Positions 42,201 through 57,200 of a DNA stretch of 64,000 nt are shown piece after piece. How positions within the stretch are numbered: position 1 is the first letter of the stretch; each line of letters starts with the position of its first letter. The translations under genes were made by a program, and so were the position numbers. Source of the stretch: Onchocerca volvulus (Eukaryota; Nematoda; Chromadorea; Rhabditida; Onchocercidae); the NCBI GenBank assembly GCA_000499405.2, contig HG738137.1, positions 6,696,001 to 6,760,000 on the forward strand. Direction: 5' to 3'. Under the pieces are notes generated by a model. That model was not told the DNA's origin and made no database searches. It saw nothing but the letters and a program-made list of their open reading frames with translations.

Positions 42201-45200
42201 TTCGGGAACTTCTAGTTTTGCGCTCTTTAGAGCCGCAAAGCGATCCGTCAATGTGGAAAGCAAATTTTCAGATTCCGTCGTCTTTTCCTCATTCCGCTGA
42301 CTTCTTGCTAAATAGTCGGCGAGACTTTCGCGTTTTGCAGTGCCTAACTTTTCCAGCTGCTCCACTTTCAGATCTCCTCGTTTTAAACTTCTCAGCTCAT
42401 TGAGTAATTCCTGAACCAACCAACTTCGTCAATTTTAATTAATTAGAGAATATCTTGGATTCCTAATTCAACTTTCATATTCAGTTGGTCTACAAATAAG
42501 ATTAACTTTAAGAAAAATAATTACCATTATTTTTCGCCATTTTGAAATAAAAAATACATTTTTAAAATAAAAAAAAGGAAGAATGAGGCAAATAGAAAAA
42601 AGTTCAAAAAATTATTATTATTCACATCGCAACGTTCGAGTTCGCTGATTAGCGTACTGATATCACCAGCACATGGAAAAGTACAGCGAAGATAATGCTC
42701 GAAATTTTCAATAATTGGATCTTTTTCGATCAATTTGTTCACCGATTCTTTCAGTTCTACCAGGCGGTTCTTCAAATCTCCAATCTTAAATAAGAGAAAA
42801 ATGCAACAAAAAAAAAAAGAGAATATGTTATCTTCTAGTAAGATTAATTCATAAACATCTCAAAAAATTAATTGAAATTAATCCACAACTTTGTTTTATC
42901 CTAAATTGCATTCTTTTAAAGATAAGATTCAACTACTTGTTCATTCCCAACATATTTTCTTTTCTCAAGTATCCAGTTCATCTGTTGGTTAACCTTCCAT
43001 TGATTTGAATAATCTTAACTTCATCTGACAAATATATTTTATGATTATCTGCCAATGTTCAAAACTTCTAAGATATGAATTAAGCAAGATGGTTTGAGAG
43101 TGCGCAAACATTATTCATAACTAAATGACCTAACAGTTCCAATAATTTTTTTTTTTATAATTTTTTTCAACTATTAATTCTTTCAAATACTATGTTAAAA
43201 TAATCTGTCCTTTTCTGACAAAAATTTCCATTTCATTCTAATAAATAGCAAAAACTTCCTTTTCTCTTTGATGTTCCCTTTAATTAAGATTCTGAAAAGA
43301 ATTAGAAAAGATTAAAAATTGCTAACTTGTTCTTTGTCAGGATGATTAACTTCTAAAAATCTAATATTTTTATCCTGTTCTCCCAACTGCTTCTGCAATT
43401 TAGCCACTCGTTCTTCACGTTCACTTACTGGTATTTGAGCGCAATTTGAAACTACATTTTTGGCTTTTTCAAAAAATTCATTTAGTTGATCAGTTATTCG
43501 TTCAAGTTCCTCCTCGCTTTCAACTGAAAAAGAAAAATGGAAAAATTAATCAAAACAGAGGAAAAATTCAGTTTTATTTCAAAGATTTCAACATCTCTGA
43601 ATTTGTAGAAAAGCGACTGCTCCAACTTTCTCTTACAACTTCGGATCACCTTATATTTTCAAAATTATTTTGCTCTATCTGGAAAACATCAGTTCAGTTG
43701 TTTTTTGATGAATGTCTTGCTGATTCTCAAGCAAAAACTTTAGAAATTAAAATTTCATGTATAGAACAAGAATAATTGTTCACTAACCCTCAATTAAGTT
43801 ATCTTGCCCAGATAAGAAATTCAATGCATCTGATATTTTGTTGACAATATCTGACCACATCTGAGTGAAATTCTGAAACGAATCGTTCGCAAGTTGAAGT
43901 TGAGGAGCAGAAATATCCAGAAAGTTGATTCGATCCAACTCTGCATGCAACTCGTTGACCTCTACTTCCTTTTCTTTGATTTCCTTCAGCTTTTGCTATA
44001 AAAAGAAGCGTATGATGCATTTCAAATCTTCGTTACAAGCAGTATCATCTTTCCTTAAAATTGTAAAGTTTTTCCAGTTTCGTGATTTTTTGCTTCAAAG
44101 ATTAATACAAAGGTTAGAGATAGGTCATAAATTCAACATATTTCTAGTTTTATGTAATAAACTTTTCAAGAATTAAAACACCTGACAAATTTGTATGACA
44201 TTTTGGAATTCATCCGGATTTCGAGTAACTTTAAACTGATATGCCCATTCAACTAATGGCTGCAATTCTTCAGCAACCTGATTTATATTTGCAATGAAAA
44301 CATCAACTGGTGAAATTATTGTGCTGATTGAAACGGTTGATGAGGAAGAAATCATCGTATCGACTGTTTCATGCGAGGTAAATTGAACAGTCGACTGAAA
44401 AAGGATATTCAAACATGATGGATCCAATAAAGGGATGTGATAGTATATGGAGGGATTGTATTGATTTCAAGCATAATTCAACATTATGTATCAATTTCAG
44501 TAAAAAAACACAACCAATGGCTTCAATTATCTTATTGATTTAACACTGATTTTATTAAATCTAAAATTTCATCTTAATGATTTTACGGGTTTCGTTTAAT
44601 TTTAATTAAGATGGACTAATTCTCATGTAAATAAACTTGTAAATTCAGCGGGTTAAGCAAATATCCATCTTGCGCAATCTTATAGCTAATATATATCATC
44701 TTCACGCATCCAAACGTGAAGGATTGAGTGATTTTATGAAAACAATCATTTCTTCCTCATTTTATTTTAGATCTTAAGAAATAAATTTTAATTTTCTATT
44801 AAAGTTCATTTTTAGATAATCAGTTTATTTTATTAACATTTCAAACCAATTCAACTTACTGAAGACTCTCTTTCCTGTTGATTGCTCATCTCCAGATCAT
44901 CATGTTTGCTTGTATCAACAAGATCATGATTCTCTTCATTACCATCGGGTCGAAGCTGCCGTGCTTCTGCCTTTCCACTTCTTACTAACTAAATGAAATC
45001 AAAAAAAAAAAAAAAACAAATGATACTTCTTCAAACACAAAAATGTTAAAATTTTCTTTTCCAATGCATTTTCGTTTTTCTGATGAGCTAAAATCATAAC
45101 CCAAATGATTCAGGAAAGCGATGATATTTTTCTAGAAAAATGTGGAAAAATTCTAGGTTACTTTTAATTTAAATACATTAAATTTAATGTAAATCCTAGA

Positions 45201-48200
45201 TCATTTTTAATTTAAAAACACCAAGTCTAGTGTTTCTGGCAATAATTGAGAATAAAAATCCGACTAAATTAAATTTGGATTTCATTCGCTTTTCAGAAAT
45301 GATAATTGAGAAAAGAACGAACCATATGAGAATGTTCGTCAATTCGAGCGACAATATTATCCCAGCGTTGGGTTACTGTTTCAATTTGCTGTCGAATTTG
45401 ATTAGCATCTGCTTCATTCGAATTGTCAAGTTTATCGACCAAATCAGCAGCAAGTTTTGAAAGGCAAACAAAATCAGGATGACCTTGTTGAAGAGCAGAT
45501 TCGAATTTCTGTATTCGACACACTTGATCAACTATTTCATCTTCTTCCTTTAATTCGTCTACAGCCCTTAGGCTATCAATATCCTGTAATACAAATCCAT
45601 GCAAAAATACAACGAGAAATTTGGAAAAAACCAATCTTAATTAAATATAACTTGATGATTGGCAAACCTGAAGGTAATATAAATTAAAAGTTATGTAACG
45701 AATATATTAAAAAGTTACATTTAACTGAAGGGATATTTTAAAATGATTATTATGATATTCACTGCAAAATTATTATTTTCAGGCTATTATACTGAATTAA
45801 TATTCAAGTTACCAGAACACAAACCTCATCCTTTATTGGTAAAAGAAATCGCTGATCGGTCCAGAATGAAGAAACGATGTGTAAAAATTCATACTGTTAT
45901 TTATTCTTATCATTTTTTTAATCCTTTAATCTATCTATATTAATAAAAATGTAAATGTGAAAATATTGTTGTTACCATATAAATTTTCAAGTTCTTCATC
46001 GACTGATTTGAAATTTTGGCACAATGTTGCATTTAAATAGGCGCATGTTTTCTACTTTTTTTTACGCCTCTGTAAGGATAAATATGTTTCCCGCCAAAAG
46101 GTTTCAATTCACAAATGAATTACAAAGATTTAAGCAATAACGGTAACTATTCGGAGTTTCAGGCGTTCTAGTCCGACAGTTCAAAACGATACAAAGTAGC
46201 AAAAATCCGATAATTCAGTTGAGCAGTATTCTTCCCTATCAGCGACAAAAGAAAGAATAATCCAATGATCAATTTGCCTTGATATTCTTTGATAATTGTT
46301 TGTTATGAAGAATCATTCTTTCATCAATCAATAAAATTTTCCTTAACAAGATACGATTTGTTACATAAGATACAAAAAACTTCCCCACACCTATTGCTGA
46401 CCTAGGCGAATCACAATAGCAAGAATCAATCTCCAATCCAACCAAACTACAAACCAAATTAAAACTATCAGATTTTTTCCCCAACACTATAAACGTGCGC
46501 TTTCTCTTTTCTTTTTTTTCACTTGACCAGACTAAACTACAGCAACACGTGTATATAAAAAGTATATATAAAACATGCTCGTATTCAAATGCTAAGTTAT
46601 TTCAAATTTTTAATGCAATAAATAAGAACTTTCTATATTCCGAATTAATATAGATGAGGCGCATGTTTAAGAACTTTTGGAGACTTAAGATTTTGAACAT
46701 ACGAACATTTACATTTTTATCTATGTAGACTAGCGGGACCTGCCAGGCCGAGCATGGCCGAATAGAGTTAGTAGCTAAAATGATGGAATACATTTTCTGA
46801 AGTTTTAAATTAGTTATGTACACAATGAAGGAATATGTAAAGAAATGAAAATTGAAAATCCAAAAAACAAAAAAAGCAACTCGATAAAATTCTAATTTTT
46901 TTAAAATAAAAAAAAAAAATTTATAGACTATAATCGAATATTTTTTTTTCTTTGAAATATTCATTTAAGCAAGAGCATAAATTTTCAGATGTTCCAATTC
47001 ATGCTTAAATCATTTAATATTGATTCTTAGTCAGCAATCACTTTGAAAAATATTCAAAAAGAAATGAATTACTAATCTTCCCGGATTTTTTCTTATTGGT
47101 TGAAAGAAATCTTTTCCAATGATTGCTTCTAGGATGGTAATTTCAGAATCTTCATATGTTGTCTCTAACTTCAAACTACTTCTTTTGGACAAGTACACTT
47201 CTAAGAAACCTCTTATATGTACTCAGACGATAAGCATAGCTATTTACATAATGTTTAAGTGACAAAAAATGAGTAAGACATAAACGAAATACTTAAAATC
47301 ATTATACTGACTTCCGCAATGTTATTAATTGGGAGCTATTCCGTCAAATGCTTTCCCAACTAATAAAATTAAATACATACTGCAAGGTACTAAAATTAAA
47401 AATAAAACATCAATTTGGAATGAAACAAATGAGACAGATTTTGGAAAAGTTGAATAAAAAGAAAAAAAAAAGAATAAAGAAAAAACAGAAAGAAAGGGAA
47501 TAGTTAGAAATTTCGAGAACGGTTGAATAATGATTTGGTTAATTTTTAATTTGGATGTTCAAACTCTGAACATTCAGTTTGATCAACCATTGGATTAAAT
47601 CTAAATTGAAGAGATCTATGTACGTATCAGCCATGCAACGTGATAAAATAAAATAGCAACTTGCAGGTGCATTGTATCGAACAATCGGGAATACTTAATT
47701 ATTTAATTTATTATTTCCAGTCCTTTGAAATGTAGCTGTTTCAACAGAAAACAACTTTAATAATTAAAATTGATATATGAGAATAACTTATGGTCAAGTG
47801 AGCCGATGAAATTGAAATCATTAGAAAAGAGAAACGAAATGCATTATGTCATTGAATGTATCAATCATTAAATCTGTTTCTCAAAACTTTTGATTTTATT
47901 TCTTAATTAATTGCATTTAATGGATAACAGTGAAAGTATAAGCAACTGGTTGTTGAGATAACAATAAAAATTGGGCTCTGATGACGCAATCCACTGCAGT
48001 GAAACATGATCTGCGACAAGAATAAAAGGAATTTGTAAAAGATAAAATTTGCCGAAAATTTTGACTGAGAAATTATGAATGTTCAGATTCTCGTCTTTCT
48101 TCACTATAACTTATCAGTAGTTTCATTAGGATACTAATTAGTGTTATTTAGAGAGCAACTTTCGTTGCATTTTAGGAGAATGAATATCTGCTAGACCTTC

Positions 48201-51200
48201 CTTGATCTCTTACGTTATGTCCAAGAATATCTCAACATAATTCCAGAAAAATTTGCCGATCTTAGCCTTATCAGAAGATATAAGTGTAACGAAAAAAAGA
48301 AATGAATTCTTCTAAGCTTACCGATTCCCAATTATCAAGCCATTCCAAAATTTTCTGATACGCAGAACTGTACAGAGCGATCAGTTCCGACAAACCATCC
48401 AATTGTCGTGCACGCATTTCTGCCCACTCACAAACACTCATCCATCTAAAAAATTTGTTTGAGAAAGTGAAAGATTACTATCAGTTGAAATTTTTCAGCA
48501 CAATGTTCTGGATCTGCAAAAGAATAAGGATTTTTTGAAATTAAAGAAAAAATTTTCAAAAATTTCGATGGTGAGGACTTTTTCAAAATTCTAAGTTGAT
48601 AATTTCTTGAACCAGTACTTCAATTTCCTAAATTTTGAGAAAAGAAAATTTTCTTTACAAAATGGTCCTTTGAATGTTTTATAATTTTTTTTTTTTTTAT
48701 AAAAAATATCACTCTCAACAATCCAAAAAATTTTCAAGCACTCACCATTAAAAAAAATTTCCATCTGAATAAAAGCGAAGAAAGAAAGAAGGAAAAAAAA
48801 AAACCTTTGTCCAACGGACTGCAATAATTTTTCTAGATTTTCATATGAGAAATGAGAATCTGTTTCATCAATAACAGCCACAAATGTTGATAATGCTCGA
48901 ACGATCTATAATTATTGCTTTAAGTAATTAATTTGAAAAATAACAGGATTTCTCATACCTCTTACTTCATGAGATTTACAGGTAATTCTGAAACTCTTGC
49001 AATCTGCCATAACAAACTTAACAAAAAAATTTGAAATATTCACCAAAATTGATGGATTTAAGGAAAGTTGTCAAACGAAAAGGGTTCAATCTCATAAAGA
49101 TACTTCCAATAATTTCAATTCATCTGCAGTAGTTCATTTTCATGTTTTCTTAGCGCTGAATCTTTTAAAAAATATTGTGTAGTAAAGTTACCTAACTTCA
49201 GAGTATTTCTAAAATCACAACTGATTTCTCACTGAGAATTTTGAACTGTAAAGAGAATATTACAGAATAATGATTTTAATTTCCTCAAACTTTTTCTTGT
49301 ATTTGGAGATAATGAGAAAAAATAATTACAAAAGCGTGAGTCTTGTGGAATAATTTTTGAAAAAATTCAAATTAAAATCATCAAAAATCTATATTAAATA
49401 GAAAATTTACGATATCACACACAGAAAGAAACCAAATATTCTGAAATGAAAACATTTCTTTAAAAGAAACATACATATGATGACATGACGAATAATATCT
49501 TTTAGAAATCACTGAAAAACATTCGATTTAATTTCCTTTAATTTAATTTAATTTCCCAGAACATTTGATTTAATTTTTTTTTTTACTTTCTTTTTCCGTT
49601 TAACAAATTTTTTGAAGAAAAATTGAACAAAAATTTTGAAAGCAAAAGTTCAAAATAAATAAAAATTTTGGAAGTAAAAATTCTAAATAAACAAAAGTTT
49701 TCCTAAATTAACAATGAACACAAATTATTTTGTGATTGTTTTCGTAGAAAATTCGATCAGGCGGAGCAGCAAAAAAGTAATTCAATCAAGCACAAAAATT
49801 ACTCATTAAAAAAAAATCACTCAAAAATGCTCCGTATTATCGATTTATTTCGTTTAATGAAAAGAGCAATCAGCAACTGCTTAGAGGAGAAGTTAGGGTT
49901 TTTTGGAATATCGTTAGTAACAAGCTACAAACTTCACTAACAATGCGAAATGTTAAGTTTAAGCTTTTGAAAAAGTTACAGAATGAAACAACTGAATTTT
50001 TCAAAAGTAAACAAGTACAAAATGGAAAAATTACATTTTTTTGGGAACAACTAAAATATCTTTTTCAGAGCAGCGTTGAAGCTGTTCATCGAAAGACAAG
50101 GTTGAAGAATTACATTCCAGATATATTTTTATTGCGGAAACAATTTGTAATAATCAAGAAAGAGAAGAGCAGAGAGAATATTGTACAGTTAAATTTAAAT
50201 CAAAATCGCAAAGAACTACAATGCTCATTTTTCATCGGAAGTTTATTTCCCAAACACTTTTGATCTTAAACAGCGTTCAATCATCATTGATAGATGCTTT
50301 GAATATTAAAATTCATGAATCAAATTTTGGAATAGTTTGTAGCGGCGGAAAAGTGGAAGAAGCTATGATTCAATTTCTTTTGCTCAAAACAGTCATCATC
50401 TCATTACGAACCTGATGCCTAAATACATTCATTCAATATTGTTTTTATTCAATTTCATTTCAACTGCTTAAAAGCACAGTTAGAAGACAATCCAATTTAT
50501 TTTACAGCGTTTTATTGGAATTCCGACCCGAAATAATTGAAAACTAATTACTTCTAAATACTCAGAATAGCAGTATTATTTAAGGAAGAGTAAATTATCA
50601 AAAAAAAAAAAACAAAAAAACAAAAAATGTTACAATACGCAGCGTAAAAGAAACCTGGCCATTGATATTTATCGCCAAAGTATTTTCTACAACAATTACC
50701 ATCAACAAATTCATTTAAAGGAAAGTTGGAAAGAGCAAAGGAGCATGGAAGAACACATTTCACGTTTCAGATCATTCAGAAGTATTGAGAATAATAAGTA
50801 CAAGAAATCGATGCACACATCCAGACATACAACATATATGACCGAAGTAAGAAAGCAAGGCCTAACAACTTTCCTTCTGAAACGTTTTTTTTTCTAAACT
50901 TACTAATTTTCTCCTTTTACTCATTCTGGATATTGATATTTATTTCGCGAACTATTCAGTTCTATGACCTATATTAAAGAAGATAATTTATTCCTTAAAT
51001 CGATTTTTACTTTAATGACTAATTAATAGCAATATCATAGGAAATGTGCTAAGACATGAACATTCGATGGTCACTCTTTCATATAATTTCTCTTTTTTCT
51101 TTTACTTTTCCTACTAGCATTATTTGTAGCTGCAATCATTCCAGGAATTTATATATATATATATATATATAATTTTGAATAATTCATTTATACTCATTAC

Positions 51201-54200
51201 CTTGAAACTTAAAACTTATACTATAGCATCTTCTACTGAAAATAAGGCAAACACGTAGCAATTCAATAGCAATGGAAACGGCAACTACAATTTGAAATTA
51301 TTAGTTCATTTCTTACATTTTTTATGATGGCAACATATTTCAATTGAAAAAAAGGATTTTTAATAAGTCTGATAACTGGATACAATTCTAACCAGTTCAA
51401 AATAATTAAAATTCTTCCATTCATCAAAGGAACGAATTATTGTAATTTAATTTTTTTCTCCTCAATTTTTTAAATCTCTTCTTCTACTTCTAAAGATTTG
51501 TGCATAATATAGCAATTTAACTGTAATCATCATAACTTACCTTTTGTTCATTTTCAATGCGCTCTTGAATTACTGTATGGGCATCGATTAACTGTTTAAT
51601 TTCATTTTGATTCAGTGTCAGAGGTGGTGCATTCTGGATTTCTTCTTCCATATTATCTAACCATTTCCTAAAGATAAATCATATCTCTTCAAAAATTGAA
51701 AACAATTCATTCAGGATGAAATTTCGAAAAAGAACAGAAAATTGCACTATTTAGATATTTTTTCGGCTATTTACACAAAATCGAACTACTCAAATATCAA
51801 AATTATTTAGATATTCACTGAAACGCAATAATAAATCATACTTGAAATTTACTATAAGAACTAATTGCATTTTATATAAAAGAATAAGTGAGTTTGTGAA
51901 AAAAGTAAATGAAATAAACTTAAGAATTTCATTTATATTTCATACTACTTACACTAAATAAATGATATTTTATAGATTACTAAAACTTTCGCAGACAAGC
52001 CAACAATTCCTTCATTTAGAATAATTTCAATTGCTAAGATCGGTAAGATTGACAAACTTTTTAAAATTATATTTTCTGAGAAACAGAACAAAGTACAACA
52101 CGTATAGCATATGAGTGAAAGTGAATAAATTGTAAACATGAGAAAAGAAATTTTCTACGAGATGACATCAACGCTCAAACACGATATAAATCTTCACAAA
52201 ATCGATGCCCATATTTTTCGTTTAATGTAAAGTTGAAAATTAATTGCAAAGTAATGGAAAAGTTCAAAATTAAACTACTCAATAATGGGAAAAAGGAATA
52301 ACCTGATTGATTCGAGTTGCTCGATTTGAACTGTATTCAAACAATGCTGCAATTGATTTTGTCGTGACATTGCAACTTCTCTAATCCGTTCCCACTTGGA
52401 ATTCACCATTAATAATTGGGCAATAATTGCTGAAGCTTCTTCTTCGTCCAGTTTTTGCAGCAGTTGCTGACCTCTTCAAATTAAAAAAATATTTTCACTC
52501 GAATTAAAAAAATATTGCAATTTTTTTTTAACTCTAAAAATATTAGAAAATATTTTAAGAATTTCATCTTAAAAAGATGATTGTTTAAATTCTTCCCAAG
52601 ACTGCTTAGAAACTGCACAATTATAAAATAGAATAAGTACTTATCAATTATATATATGGCTGTCCAATAAATTAACGATAGTTTAAGTAATGGATGGATG
52701 AATGAATTCAACATCACATGAATTTTTTTAAAATGCTAATATATGTTATTCGACACGCAATAATGTTCCAACAAATACTCGAGATTTTCTGTTACTCTGT
52801 TAAATTGTAGTAATAATCGCAATTAATAAATTATGATCCTTTCCAAGTTAAGGAATTATCTTAAGAAATTTTTATGTGACAATTTAGTGATTAAAATGAT
52901 AGCATAGTTGTCAACAACAGACCTACGCAGTATTCGACCAACGCCATCCTGGCTTTCGGTTAATGATTGCATGAACATTTCGTGCTCTTTGAATAGACTT
53001 TTCACTAGTTCTACCTTTAATGAAATTCCAAAATTTGTAAGTTTTCTTGAAATAATTATCCTTTTCTCTACATTTACTTTTCTTGTTTTATTTGCAAATT
53101 TGGACTGAAAAAAAGAAATTCAAAAGAAATCAATCAAATCAGAAGAATCACCAAGTTCCAGAGCATTATTTCCCATATTGTTAGCCAGATTACGAGATAA
53201 ATCAAAGCAAATTAAATTAAATTTTAAAAGATAAATCAAAATTTACGTTATCTTTTTCAATGGGTTTCATGCTATTAGCTTGCTCTTCTGCTTCAAGTAA
53301 CCATGCCAGTACATGTTCCAAACATTCTTCAAATTCAACAATCGTCTCTTCCATCACTTTACCCCGTCGTTTGACCGATTTTTGGCTTGATGTCGAAGAT
53401 CTGCGTGATTGAGTCTCGATGTTCTCAAAAAAATATTCAATCTTAATTTGTTGACTAAAAATAAAGATCATTATTAATTAATCAATATCACTGAGCAAAT
53501 TATAGATGTTGGAAATTTGAAATGCCATAATTATGGCAAGAAAGAAGATATAGAAGTTTAGCATTTGTATCAAACAAGTCAAACTCTCCAATAGAACTTC
53601 AATGAAATGCTGCATGATTTATTAGATTTCGAGAGAGAAAAGGAAAAATGGAGATGGACGGGAATTGGGATGAATTCCAGAAAAAGCTTGGCACAATTAT
53701 CTCGAGAGCCCTGGAGGCTCGAATTATCTTCCTCTATATTACTTCATTTCCAGATGATATTTTCCTAACATCATCACACATATCACAAATTCGATTTGGT
53801 GTTCTTCAGATTTTCGTTCTGCCAGCATCTCACATCACTTTTATGATTTATGCAGTTTCGTTCTTTTTTCTTTCTTTTTTTTTTTCAAAGTTCTTTACTG
53901 TGAGTTGCTTACAAACTGAACAGACAAAATTTCCTAATTTAAATGAATAACCAATCGAAGCCAATCTTAACTGATGTTGTATTGCATTAAAATAATGAAA
54001 TCTCAAAATTATAAAAAGAAAAAAAGAAATTTTTTTTAATAATTTCATACGTATTTCATTTTAGATTTTTCCACTCAACACCATGGCTTTAAAACTTCAT
54101 AAAAAAAACGTTAACGAAATTAGACGAAGTGAACTTTCGTATTTCAGATTGAGCATTACAAATTGATGATTAATTCAAACAAAAAAAATAAATCTTTGAA

Positions 54201-57200
54201 TATTTAAAAATGCTTCGATTTAAATTAGTTCCTAACATTTTTGCTGTCAAAAATGCTTCAAATATTCTAATTTATTAATGTTTATAAGCAAATTTTTTGA
54301 AATGCTTCCCACTAATTCGTAGTTTTTCTTGAAACAAAAGATAATAAATTGCAAATTATAAAATTCTAAATGTTTCAAGATAACTCTTTTCGAAAAAAAT
54401 TTTTTGCACCAATTTTCTACGCAAAGATTTATTCCCTAAAATTTTGTTCAACAATTGAAATCATTCATTCTGTAGAAATTATAATGTCTTTCAATTTTTA
54501 GTTCTTTCAAAATGACGAAGAAATTTTGCACTGCATTAATAATGAAGAATGGAGTGAATAAATAAAATGATACTTGATCAAAAGGAACAAATAAGAATTC
54601 TGCAGAAACATTCCTGAAGACACATATACAAATTTTTAAAATATTTTTTTAATTTGAAATTGAAACTTTTGACTGTTCAAATAATTTCCTTTCCTTTCTT
54701 CTAAATGATCCTTAAAAGATAATAAATAATGTATTGTGGAAACAACAAACAATTTATGGTTTAATTATTGAGATCAGGGCATCTGTTGAGCTCTTGCTCA
54801 TCGAGAGTTAGTCATTTTTAACGTAGTACTTAGCAAAAACTGTTTAATTATGCCTAAATTTGAGTTTGAAATATCCAAAATAGAAATCATGATAAAGTTT
54901 TGAATTTTGCATCAGTAGATCAATTCTCCCGAGATTCGTATTTTTGCAGTAAATTATGAAAATATTCTTCTTGATTAAGCATGATAAAATATTCCTCTTG
55001 ATTATTTCAAGAACTGGGCAAACTAACTTCGTTAGCTAATTGTGACTGCCTTCTAGATGCTGGAGCAGATGAGGATTGTTCGGAGCTTCCCGGCATCGAA
55101 TATTCGACCTCAGCAACAGATGGTATTTGTAAATCAATCATAGACTGCGAATCGGCCCTTACAAAAGTTTTTTGGTCGGTGACTATCGGGCCTTGTGGCT
55201 TAAAAGAAGAAGTAGGAATCGGTGGTTCTGCAATTTGTTCAGGTGGTTGTTGTTCAGGCTGAGATTGAGGCTTTGATGATGAAACTCCAATCGTCAATGA
55301 GAGATAAAGTATCATTAAGTAGCAAACAACACTTTTCATATCCAAACGTTCGCTGGAAAAATCTGAAAAATATTCATCATATCAGAGGTATCATCTGATA
55401 TTCTCTTTTCCTTTCTCAATCCTATTTCTTTTCAGTTCTATGCATCTAAATATTCAAACATTCACATAAATTATAAAATAATTAATGAATGGAAAGAATG
55501 AAGATATCACTCATCAGACGATGGTAGAAGTGAATGTATGAAATAAGGAAAATACACTCAACATATGGCACTGCTTTCTATAAAAGATAATTTATGAAAA
55601 AGTTCAGCTTGCAGTACTGCACTAATGCTTCTTATTATTAGAGTTTCGGAAAGGTTATAACTTCAGAAGATTGAAAAATCTGAAAGTTTTGAACAAATGA
55701 AAGAAGAGAAACCTTTTGGTTGAAGAAGACGTAAAGTATTGAAATGACGTTCTGTCAGGCTCATAGCATGCTCGATACGATCAACCGCTCGCATATCTCG
55801 TATCTGATCCATATTGAATAGTTCTGGACTGAAAATTCAATCAAGCTAAGATTGAGATGTACAGAATCTTATAAAAATTCTCATAAATGAATGCATCCTA
55901 GTCTCAATAAGAGTTTTTTCGATTTTAAACCATTTGTCCTAAAAATAACTTAAGTAAACTGTCAACTTTCTGGCTATCAATCTTTGATTTCATTGAAAGC
56001 AATTGGCATTTCACTAACTTTTATTTATAGCAAATGACAGTTGCAAACTATTAAAAAAAACTTGCAAATTCTATAACCAAAAATTTTAACATCAGCAAGA
56101 AATTTGGAACTATTAGGATATATTTCATGAATATATCCTTCTTCCCTCGACTTATTCATTGATTCCTTCCTTGAAATTGGATCAAAATTGTTGCAATATA
56201 TGCTTTGCCTCGTTATACATTTATTATTAAATATTATGTAAAATGGATATTTACTTATAAGATAATAAAATAGCATTTAAGGCGTAGCCATCTCTCCATG
56301 ACGAGATGAAATCATTAATTTGCACTTCGAAACGTTGCGCACGTTCAACGCACCAATCTTTCAACGCTTCGGCCAATTTCTGATCACGAACATCAGGTGG
56401 AGCGAATCTTTAAGTCAATAAAATTAATCCACAAGCTATTTGAATCAAGAATTTATTTGCTATTGAATAAACGAATACTGTTGAAATCTTCTTAATAGCG
56501 GTAAAATTTCGTTCAATGAAATTTGAGTCTTTAAGATGTTAAAATTTTCTTCGTACTACAATATTTATCAGAGCAATTAAAGTTGAATCTATTTAAGCTA
56601 CTCTTTATTATCAGTTAGCAAAATCTCTAAGCAACATCAAGAATGATAAAGGAAAAATAAACAGTGCCAAAAATAAGTTTATTCATAAATATAAATTGCC
56701 TTATGGCTCAAAGTGAAGCTCTAACAGATAAAGTTGACCTAATTCTTTGAAACTCAAATAGAAGTATAATTCAAATTACGAGACCAAAATAAGCTAAGAA
56801 AGGATGATGTGAGTAATATTGCTTGCTTTATTATTCAAGTCTAATTCTTCCGCAAAAAAGCACAAATTTAAGCTCATAAATTTTATTGAAATTCAAATTT
56901 TAATCCAAACACTGACTTTTTCCAAAAAATTTGTATAAACTGCCAAATAACAGAACATATGGCTCGAGGATTCCCATCAGCAAGTTCAGTGATGTTTGTC
57001 TGGCTGAAACGTTCATCAGTATCGACAAGTCGAAGCGCATTTAATATATCCTGTGCTCGATAACCCGAGCTTACCTGAAATTCTTATCAATACAGATATC
57101 ATCGGGAAATAAACACTCAATTATCCAGTACAGTGATATCAGCTCAATCTGTATTAGCTATGACTCTATATGAATCGTCTGAAAATTTCAGTTCAAAATC

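Larger units (their letters stand above)
20688..53423 (-). other. dys-1: Dystrophin central rod: spectrin-like triple-helix repeats (exons 8-53)
   Basis: Residues about 365-2978 are almost continuously helical and rich in Glu, Leu, Lys and Gln, with recurring spectrin-type tryptophans. Examples are [11 protein letters not shown] and [11 protein letters not shown] in the first repeat, [11 protein letters not shown] in exon 49, [10 protein letters not shown] in exon 50, and [11 protein letters not shown] in exon 51. The early repeats and those next to the WW domain are clearest. The middle (exons 14-21) is more diverged, and I did not count repeats there. Introns of more than 1 kb follow exons 11, 13, 24, 26, 37 and 44. 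The start of exon 8 is ambiguous between acceptors whose frames agree. Confidence 0.88.

Noticed and set aside
46602..46964. 120-codon minus frame in intron 13
   Set aside because: Low-complexity Phe/Ile/Lys sequence with no splice sites in phase and no family resemblance.
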